Of a stretch of DNA of 6,299 nucleotides, positions 1-5,339 are shown one piece after another (within the stretch, counting starts at the first letter, position 1; each line of letters starts with the position of its first letter). Source of the stretch: Betaproteobacteria bacterium. Its GTDB lineage: Bacteria > Pseudomonadota > Gammaproteobacteria > Tethybacterales > Tethybacteraceae. The position numbers were made by a program, and so were the translations under genes. The notes below the pieces were generated by a model. It saw nothing but the letters and a program-made list of their open reading frames with translations, ran no database searches and was not told the DNA's origin. The DNA is taken from contig JAPORI010000122.1 in the NCBI GenBank assembly GCA_026710225.1, positions 2,337 to 8,635 of the forward strand, in the 5' to 3' direction.

Positions 1-277
1 GGTGTCCGGCCCGATCGGCATCGCCAACTATGCCGGGCGCGCCTTTGATATCGGGTTCTATGCGTTTCTGGTGTTTCTGGCTCACATATCGATCAGCCTC
101 GGCGCCCTGAATCTGCTGCCGATCCCGATTCTTGACGGCGGTTATCTTCTCCAGTTCGCCGCCGAGGGGATCATGCGCCGCGATTTTTCGCAGGCCTTTC
201 TCAATGTTGCCCGGGCGCTGGGAATGTGCTGCATAATCCTGCTGATGGGGGTGGCGATTTACAATGACCTGTCGTAA
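1..277 (+). CDS. rseP: RseP site-2 intramembrane zinc metalloprotease, C-terminal part (5' end outside window)
   Basis: This is the 3' end of a gene that begins upstream; the reading frame is set by codons from base 2. RseP is the inner-membrane site-2 protease that cuts the anti-sigma factor RseA after DegS and so releases sigma-E. About 91 residues are visible. The N-x-x-P-x-P-x-LDGG motif lies at partial residues 37-47, and its Asp (base 134) is the third zinc ligand in the family. A hydrophobic segment (about residues 19-44) precedes it, and a final membrane helix (about 69-87) ends in YNDLS, much like the E. coli C-terminus. The usual His after LDGG is Tyr here. The HExxH and PDZ domains would be upstream. 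Being directly before bamA is the standard gammaproteobacterial arrangement. The family is certain; the gene name rests on motif and context. Confidence 0.93.
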   Translation, partial: VSGPIGIANYAGRAFDIGFYAFLVFLAHISISLGALNLLPIPILDGGYLLQFAAEGIMRRDFSQAFLNVARALGMCCIILLMGVAIYNDLS

Positions 278-2555
278 GATGAGTAACAAGGCTTTCGGCA
301 AGATTGTGCTGGCGCTGCTGCTGCTGGCCGGCGCGCTGTTCGGGCGCGCCAGTCAGGCGGTTGCCCAGGATGCGTTCGAGGTGTCCGAGATAAGGATCGC
401 CGGCATCGATCGCATCGAGGCGGTTAGCGTGCTTTCCAACATCACCTTTTCGCGCGGATCGCTGATTGATGCCGAGGTGGTCGCCAACTCGATTGCCAGC
501 CTGTATGCGACCGGATTGTTCCGCGATGTTGAGATCGCCCGCGACGGCACTGCGGTGATAATCACCGTGGTCGAGAATCCGGTAATCTCCGCGATCCGCT
601 ATGTCGGGATGGATGAACTTGACGAGGACGACATCAACGAGATTCTTGAAGGCCAGGGCATCGCAATCGGGCGGGTGCTGCGCCGGGGGGTGGAAAAGGA
701 CATCGAACGGATCGTCCAGGCATCCTATTCAACCACCGCCAACTATCTCACCGTGGTCAGGGTGAGCACCATTCCCGAGGAGGGCGGCAATGTCGAGGTG
801 GTGGTGTCGGTCAACGAGGGACAGGAGATCAGAGTCAGCGAGATCAGAATCTTCGGCAATTCGGCCTTTGACGAGGACGATTTGCTTGACTTGTTCGAAC
901 TTGATCCGTTCGGGCTGTTTTCCGGATTCTTCGACAATGATATCTACACCGAAAGCATTCTTGACGGCGACATCGGCCGGCTGCGCTCTTTCTACACCGG
1001 CGACGGCTACATCCGCTTCGAGGTGCTGTCCCGGGAGGTAAAGATCAATCTCGATGACTTTTCGGTGGCGATTCACATCTACATCCGCGAGGGCGCCCGC
1101 TACAAGTTCGCCGATCCCAACATCACCGGCATCGGCGATCTGATCGAGGACGATGAGGTTGTCGATTTGCAGACTTTCGAGAAAGGCGAGGTCTATTCGG
1201 ATGTCAAGGCCGGCCGCTACACCCGGGCGCTGCGCGATGCGCTGCGCGATCGCGGCTATGCTTTCGCCGAGGTAACCGACAGCTTCGAGCTGGACGACGC
1301 CGCCCAGCAGGTTGAGATGACCTACGCCGCCGAACCCGGCAAGCTGGTGCAGGTGCGGCGGATCAACTTCGTTGGCAACAACGAGACCCTGGATGAGGTG
1401 CTGCGCCGCCAGTTCATTCTGTTTGAGGGTGAGACATTCTCGGCCGACAAGCTCAACCGCTCGCTGCTGCGCCTGCGCCGCAACTCTTATCTGCTCAACG
1501 CCCAGGCCCGCGAGATTCCGGTCAGCGACACCGAGATGGATATCGAGGTGACCGTCGCCGAGGCCAAGACCGGCAACATCACTTTCGGTCTCGGTTACTC
1601 CAAATCCGACGGCGTCTCCTACGAGGCCTCCTATTCGCGGCGCAATTTCCTGGGCAGCGGCAACGATCTGTCGTTTGCGCTCAGTCATTCCGACAGCCAG
1701 AACACCTTCTCGATCTCCTATCAGCAGAACTTCTTCACCGACACCGGGATCAGCCGCGCCTTCAACATGTATCTGCGCAACGAGACCGAAAGTTCGGACG
1801 CAACCAGCAGCTTCAATCTTGATCGCTTCGGCGGCAGCATGCGCTACATAGTTCCGATCGACGACAACTGGTCATGGAACCCGGGTATCGAGTTCGAGCA
1901 ACTCGACATCGAGAACTACCAGAACCTGGCCAGCTCGACGGTGAACCTTGCCGACAAGTTCGTCAATCAGTATGCCGGTGATCCGATCTTCACCAACCTG
2001 CTGCTCGGGGTAAGGTATGACTCCCGCAACCGGGGCATCGACCCGAGCGACGGGATGCTGCACAGCTTCGACACCGAAATCGGCATCCCGCCGGGTGATG
2101 TAAAATACTATCAGTTGCGATACACCGGAAACATCTATGAGGAACTCGGCGCCGATTTTGTACTCAATGTTGGCGGCAAGGTGCGCGTCGGTGGTGACTA
2201 CAGTGACGGCGTCTATCCGTTCTACAAGCGCTTCTCGCTCGGTCGCACCGACTTGCGCGGCTTCAAGTCGAGCACGATTGCGCCGGACGGCGGCCTGCTG
2301 CTCATGCACGCTTCGGTCGATCTGCTGCGCCCGGTCGGGTTTCTCGGCGAGGCCGCCAAGGTGGGGCTGTTTGCCGACTACGGCAACCTGTGGGCGGATA
2401 TCGACAGTTTCGACGGCGGCGAGTTTCGCGGCAGTGCCGGCGTCCAGTTGCGTATAATCACCCCGGCGGTGCCGATGCTGTTCACCTACGGGATACCGTT
2501 TGCCAAGGAAGATGATGACATTGAAGAAAAATTCCAGTTTGCGATCGGCTTTTAG
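264..2555 (+). CDS. bamA: BamA (Omp85) outer-membrane protein assembly factor
   Basis: BamA is the core of the BAM complex and folds beta-barrel proteins into the outer membrane. The 763-residue product (E. coli: 810) starts with a signal peptide: basic n-region, IVLALLLLAGAL core, cleavage probably after A34 (AVA|QD). Five POTRA domains follow at about 38-105, 107-184, 187-276, 278-357 and 360-435, then a 16-strand-type barrel from about 436 to the end. R381 and E388 in POTRA5 (VLRR...FEG) match the E. coli pair that contacts BamD. The loop-6 signature reads LRGF (664-667) for the usual VRGF. The protein ends FQFAIGF, a C-terminal beta-signal with terminal Phe. The barrel is about 55 residues shorter than in E. 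coli, mostly through a short loop 6. The start is ambiguous: ATG 264 overlaps rseP by 14 bases and has a G-rich tract (247-254) 9 bases upstream; ATG 279 sits one base after the rseP stop but lacks a ribosome binding site. Confidence 0.97.
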   Translation: MTCRKMSNKAFGKIVLALLLLAGALFGRASQAVAQDAFEVSEIRIAGIDRIEAVSVLSNITFSRGSLIDAEVVANSIASLYATGLFRDVEIARDGTAVIITVVENPVISAIRYVGMDELDEDDINEILEGQGIAIGRVLRRGVEKDIERIVQASYSTTANYLTVVRVSTIPEEGGNVEVVVSVNEGQEIRVSEIRIFGNSAFDEDDLLDLFELDPFGLFSGFFDNDIYTESILDGDIGRLRSFYTGDGYIRFEVLSREVKINLDDFSVAIHIYIREGARYKFADPNITGIGDLIEDDEVVDLQTFEKGEVYSDVKAGRYTRALRDALRDRGYAFAEVTDSFELDDAAQQVEMTYAAEPGKLVQVRRINFVGNNETLDEVLRRQFILFEGETFSADKLNRSLLRLRRNSYLLNAQAREIPVSDTEMDIEVTVAEAKTGNITFGLGYSKSDGVSYEASYSRRNFLGSGNDLSFALSHSDSQNTFSISYQQNFFTDTGISRAFNMYLRNETESSDATSSFNLDRFGGSMRYIVPIDDNWSWNPGIEFEQLDIENYQNLASSTVNLADKFVNQYAGDPIFTNLLLGVRYDSRNRGIDPSDGMLHSFDTEIGIPPGDVKYYQLRYTGNIYEELGADFVLNVGGKVRVGGDYSDGVYPFYKRFSLGRTDLRGFKSSTIAPDGGLLLMHASVDLLRPVGFLGEAAKVGLFADYGNLWADIDSFDGGEFRGSAGVQLRIITPAVPMLFTYGIPFAKEDDDIEEKFQFAIGF
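2505..2509 (+). promoter_or_regulatory. Shine-Dalgarno for skp, inside bamA
   Basis: AAGGA lies 5 bases before ATG 2515, inside the last codons of bamA. It supports 2515 as the skp start, rather than the TTG codons at 2500, 2521 or 2539. ATG 2512, directly before it in the same frame, is too close to this site but would add only one Met. Confidence 0.6.
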
Positions 2556-3114
2556 GTCGCATTTTCACACTGTTGCGCTGGCTGCTGCTGCGCTGGCGGC
2601 GGCAATTGCTCCGGCTCTCGCCCAGGATGATTCCCGGGAGGATGAGGATCGGCCGGAGATTCTCGACACCATCGGGGTGGTCGAGATATCGCGCATTTTC
2701 CGCGATTCGGAATACATCGGCCGCAACCGCGACGAGGTAAATGCTGAATTTGTCGAGCGGGTCGAGCAGCTCGAGCAGATGAACGAGCAGATTGCCGAAA
2801 AGCGCGAGCAGCTCGATCGCGACCAGCTGGGGATGACCGCGGCGGATCGCACTGCCTTGCTTGAGGAAATTGATCAACTCACCGTCAGGTTGCAGCGCGA
2901 AGAGCGCAACCTGCGCGAGGACAAGCGGCTGGCCTTCGATTCCCGGCAGCGACATCTGGAAAAGGAGGTGATGGAGGTGATTGCCGAGCTGGGCAGCCAG
3001 AAGAAACTCCACATGGTGCTCGAACTCAATGCGGTTCTGATTGCCGGGGAATCGCTTGACTTTACCGATGAAGTCATCGCCAAGCTCGACTCTGACAACG
3101 CCGACGAACAGTAG
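2515..3114 (+). CDS. skp: Skp/OmpH-family periplasmic chaperone
   Basis: Skp is a trimeric periplasmic chaperone that holds unfolded outer-membrane proteins in a coiled-coil cavity on the way to BamA. The 199-residue product has a signal peptide with a basic n-region (residues 1-18), an Ala/Leu-rich core (19-35) and cleavage likely at ALA36|Q37. A very acidic stretch follows (QDDSREDEDRPE), then the first core strand (IGVVEISRIF). A long charged helical hairpin comes next, rich in Glu, Gln, Arg and Leu (about 70-160). The family's closing element is LHMVLELNAVLIAG, matching E. coli IDLVVDANAV, then a C-terminal helix. It is longer than E. coli Skp (161), mainly through the signal and acidic N-terminal segments. 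The gene overlaps the end of bamA by 41 bases, and no in-frame ATG or GTG start follows the bamA stop within the signal peptide. Sequence identity in this family is always low, so the call rests on fold pattern plus position. Confidence 0.9.
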   Translation: MTLKKNSSLRSAFRSHFHTVALAAAALAAAIAPALAQDDSREDEDRPEILDTIGVVEISRIFRDSEYIGRNRDEVNAEFVERVEQLEQMNEQIAEKREQLDRDQLGMTAADRTALLEEIDQLTVRLQREERNLREDKRLAFDSRQRHLEKEVMEVIAELGSQKKLHMVLELNAVLIAGESLDFTDEVIAKLDSDNADEQ

Positions 3115-4057
3115 CCTGCCGCAGCCGGCCGCCCGGCTGGCCGAACTTGTTGGCGGCCGGCTGACCGGAGATATCGACGGTCAGTTTCAGATCAGTTCGT
3201 TCAATTCGCTGGATCAGGCGCAGGCCGATGAGTTGTCGTTTTGTGAAAAAGCCCGTTATCTGCCCGATTTCCAACGCAGCAAGGCAGCGCTGGTGGTGGT
3301 GCCGGCCGGATTGTCGGTGCCAAATCAGCGCGGCTGCATCGTCGTCGATGGATCGCCGCGCGAGGCGATGGTCGATCTTATCGAGCAACTCGGTCTGGCT
3401 GCGGCTGCCGAGGCCGAAGTTGCGCCGATTGCCGCCAGCGCCCGGATTGCCGATGATGCGATTGTCGAGCCGGGGGTGGTGATCGGCGCCAATGCCACGG
3501 TTGGGTCCGGTGCGGTGCTGCGCGCCAATGCGGTGCTGGCCGCCGGCTGCGAACTGGGGGCGGGCAGCGTTTTGTTCGAGGGGGCGGTGGTTGGTGCGCA
3601 CGGTTTCGGCTTTGTCGGTTCCGGGCGCAGCCGGCGGCGCTTCCCGCATATCGGCGGAGTGCGGATCGGCCGGCAGGTTGAGATCGGTGCCAACAGTTGC
3701 GTCGATCGCGGTGCGCTTGGCGACACGATAGTCGGCGATCGGGTCAAGATCGACAATCTGGTGCAAATCGGGCACAATGTGTGCATCGGCTCTGACACCG
3801 TCATCTGCGGCGGGGTTGCGATCGGCGGCAGCGCTCAAATCGGCGCCGACTGCGTGATCGGCGGTGCCGCCGTCGTCAAGGGACACATCGGACTGGCCGA
3901 TGGCACCGTGGTCATGGGTGCATCGACGATTCTCGAGAATGTCCGCTCGAAGGCGACAGTGATGGGCACGCCGATGCCGCCGATGCCGGCGCGGCAGGCG
4001 CACCGGCTGTGGCGGAAACTGCTGCGGATGAGCAAAACAGGAGAGGGCAAGACATGA
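3068..4057 (+). CDS. lpxD: LpxD, UDP-3-O-(3-hydroxyacyl)glucosamine N-acyltransferase
   Basis: LpxD is cytoplasmic and catalyses the third step of lipid A synthesis, moving a 3-hydroxyacyl chain from ACP to the 2-amino group of UDP-3-O-acyl-glucosamine. The 329-residue product (E. coli: 341) has the N-terminal uridine-binding domain (about 18-115), then a left-handed beta-helix of hexapeptide repeats (about 118-290), then a short basic C-terminal helix (RQAHRLWRKLLRM). H236 in IDNLVQIGHN aligns with the catalytic H239 of E. coli, and H273 (VKGH) aligns with H276. The usual GADGFG reads GAHGFG here. ATG 3068 overlaps skp by 47 bases, has no clear ribosome binding site, and adds about 15 Ser/Thr/Pro-rich residues before the normal N-terminus. 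No ATG, GTG or TTG lies between it and the conserved region, so either this start or a non-standard one is used. The C-terminal helical part is shorter than in E. coli. Confidence 0.96.
   Translation: MKSSPSSTLTTPTNSSLPQPAARLAELVGGRLTGDIDGQFQISSFNSLDQAQADELSFCEKARYLPDFQRSKAALVVVPAGLSVPNQRGCIVVDGSPREAMVDLIEQLGLAAAAEAEVAPIAASARIADDAIVEPGVVIGANATVGSGAVLRANAVLAAGCELGAGSVLFEGAVVGAHGFGFVGSGRSRRRFPHIGGVRIGRQVEIGANSCVDRGALGDTIVGDRVKIDNLVQIGHNVCIGSDTVICGGVAIGGSAQIGADCVIGGAAVVKGHIGLADGTVVMGASTILENVRSKATVMGTPMPPMPARQAHRLWRKLLRMSKTGEGKT
4039..4047 (+). promoter_or_regulatory. Strong Shine-Dalgarno for fabZ, inside lpxD
   Basis: The purine tract AGGAGAGGG is the clearest ribosome binding site in the window. 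It ends 6 bases before ATG 4054 and fixes that codon as the fabZ start, rather than the in-frame codon at 4009 further upstream. It may give FabZ a higher translation rate than its neighbours, whose starts have weak or no sites. Confidence 0.75.
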
Positions 4058-4518
4058 ACGACAACAGCAATTATTCACCGCCGCTGGGTGCGGCGCAAAT
4101 CATGCGGCTGCTGCCGCATCGTTATCCGCTGCTGCTGGTTGACCGGGTTACCGGCTGGGAGGCGGGCAAGTGGCTTGAAGCGCACAAGGCGGTGGCCGCC
4201 AACGAGCCGCAGTTTTGTGGCCACTTTCCCGGCAATCCGCTGTTGCCGGGGGTATACATGATCGAGGCGCTGGCGCAGGCAAGCGCTCTGCTTGGGATGC
4301 TCAGCACCAGCAGCGATAAGCCCTCGCCGCTGTGGCTGCTCGCCGGCGTTGACGGCGCCCGTTTCCGGCGGCTGGTTGCACCCGGCGACACCCTGGACAT
4401 GAAGGTGCAGGTGCAGCGCGCCCGGCGCAGTCTCTGGCTGGTTTCCGGTCGCGCCCAGGTTAATGGGCAACTGGCTTGCGAAGCAACCTTGACTTGCTCG
4501 TTGCAAAGCGATGGCTGA
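4054..4518 (+). CDS. fabZ: FabZ, 3-hydroxyacyl-ACP dehydratase
   Basis: FabZ dehydrates 3-hydroxyacyl-ACP to trans-2-enoyl-ACP in fatty acid elongation. It competes with LpxA and LpxD for 3-hydroxyacyl-ACP, which explains its place in the lipid A cluster. The 154-residue hot-dog-fold protein is the usual length (E. coli: 151). It has LLPHRYPLLLVDRV (19-32), the catalytic His57 in GHFPG and the catalytic Glu71 in the central helix (PGVYMIEALAQ). It also has the later AGVDGARFRRLVAPGD block, close to the E. coli AGIDEARFKRPVVPGD. Glu rather than Asp in the active-site helix, the length and the neighbours all point to FabZ rather than FabA. The start forms an ATGA overlap with the lpxD stop, a sign of translational coupling. 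Nothing in the protein looks abnormal. Confidence 0.97.
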   Translation: MNDNSNYSPPLGAAQIMRLLPHRYPLLLVDRVTGWEAGKWLEAHKAVAANEPQFCGHFPGNPLLPGVYMIEALAQASALLGMLSTSSDKPSPLWLLAGVDGARFRRLVAPGDTLDMKVQVQRARRSLWLVSGRAQVNGQLACEATLTCSLQSDG

Positions 4519-5332
4519 CATACATCCGAGTGCGGTTGTAGCCGAATCGGCCCGGCTTGCTGACGATGTCGTGGTTGGGCCGCAGGCGGTGATCGGCGCC
4601 GAGGTGACTCTTGGGCATGGTTGCCTGGTCGGCTCCGCCTGCCTGATCGAAGGCCCCAGCGAATTCGGTGCCGACAATGTTTTTTATGGTCATTGCAGCG
4701 TCGGTTCCGCCTCTCAGGACAAGAAATATCGGCAGCGGGGGTTGCTGCGGGTCGGGGCCGGCAATGTTTTTCGCGAATTCACCACCATCAACCGGGGCAC
4801 CGGTGCCGAGGACGAGACGGTGATTGGCAATGGCAACTTGTTCCTGGCCTATGTTCATGTCGCCCATGATTGCCTGATTGCCGACAATTGCGTGTTTGCC
4901 AACTGCGTGCAGCTGGGTGGTCATGTCCAGGTGGGGGCGCGGGCCACCCTGGGCGGAATGGCGGCGGTGCATCAGCACTGCCGGATTGGATCGCTGGCGA
5001 TGATCGGGGCGGGAACCATCGTGCGCACCGATGTCCCCCCTTATGCAAAGTGCACGGTTGCAATGGCCGGCCAGTCGGTTTCGGTCAACGATATCGGAAT
5101 GCGCCGCGCCGGCATGGATGATGCGCAAATTGGCGCGGTGCGCAGCGCCTGGCGACTGCTGTATCGGCAGAACCTTACCCTGGATGCCGCCACCGATCAG
5201 ATCGGCAAACTGGCTGATGATTGTGAGTGCCTGCAAGTGCTGGCCGGATTTCTCGCCAAGATCAAAGAGCAAGGGCGAGGTATCGTCAGGCCGCGGCGTG
5301 GCAACAGCGGCAAGGCAAAGGATAAACCCTGA
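4511..5332 (+). CDS. lpxA: LpxA, UDP-N-acetylglucosamine O-acyltransferase (divergent)
   Basis: LpxA starts lipid A synthesis by moving a 3-hydroxyacyl chain from ACP to the 3-position of UDP-GlcNAc in the cytoplasm. The 273-residue product (E. coli: 262) has a beta-helix of hexapeptide repeats (about 3-178) and a C-terminal helical domain (about 193-260). H119 in HVAHDC aligns with the catalytic H125 of E. coli. Q69, D70, K72, H116, H138 and H154-Q155 match other conserved active-site residues. Several family features are altered: the GExT block after KY is missing, TIHRGT reads TINRGT, and the GNHA/GNPA loop after VPPY is replaced. By my manual alignment, E. coli E200 and R205 become I195 and A200, and the chain-length residue G173 becomes A167. 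A basic tail (PRRGNSGKAKDKP) extends past the usual end. The start overlaps fabZ by 8 bases without a clear ribosome binding site, so coupling is likely. Position and catalytic residues support LpxA; sugar and chain specificity are uncertain. Confidence 0.93.
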   Translation: MADIHPSAVVAESARLADDVVVGPQAVIGAEVTLGHGCLVGSACLIEGPSEFGADNVFYGHCSVGSASQDKKYRQRGLLRVGAGNVFREFTTINRGTGAEDETVIGNGNLFLAYVHVAHDCLIADNCVFANCVQLGGHVQVGARATLGGMAAVHQHCRIGSLAMIGAGTIVRTDVPPYAKCTVAMAGQSVSVNDIGMRRAGMDDAQIGAVRSAWRLLYRQNLTLDAATDQIGKLADDCECLQVLAGFLAKIKEQGRGIVRPRRGNSGKAKDKP

Positions 5333-5339
5333 AAAGCGG

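Noticed and set aside
729..1688. Minus-strand open frame (319 codons) opposite bamA
   Set aside because: It is a shadow of the bamA codon pattern, with low-complexity Val/Ala/Asp/Leu composition and no domain or credible start.
2141..2168. Possible sigma-E-like promoter inside bamA (GGAACTC, 16-base spacer, TCAAT)
   Set aside because: The -35-like element is a common Glu-Leu codon pair in a conserved coding stretch, and the -10 match is weak. Sigma-E promoters do occur in this cluster in E. coli, so 5'-end mapping could revive it, but the sequence alone does not support it.
2500..2502. TTG as an upstream skp start
   Set aside because: ATG 2515 has AAGGA at 5-base spacing and gives a well-formed signal peptide. 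The TTG only adds residues and lies before that ribosome binding site.
2750..2820. Repetitive GAGCAGCTCGAGCAG-like bases in skp
   Set aside because: They reflect Glu/Gln/Leu-rich coiled-coil codons and are not a DNA repeat with separate meaning.
3074..4078. Minus-strand open frame (334 codons) opposite lpxD
   Set aside because: Its translation has a repetitive Asp/His/Arg/Ala pattern that mirrors the hexapeptide repeats on the other strand. There is no independent support.
5333..5339. Gap between lpxA and lpxB checked for inserted genes such as gnnA/gnnB, or for a regulatory element
   Set aside because: Only 7 bases are present, with no room for a gene, terminator or promoter.
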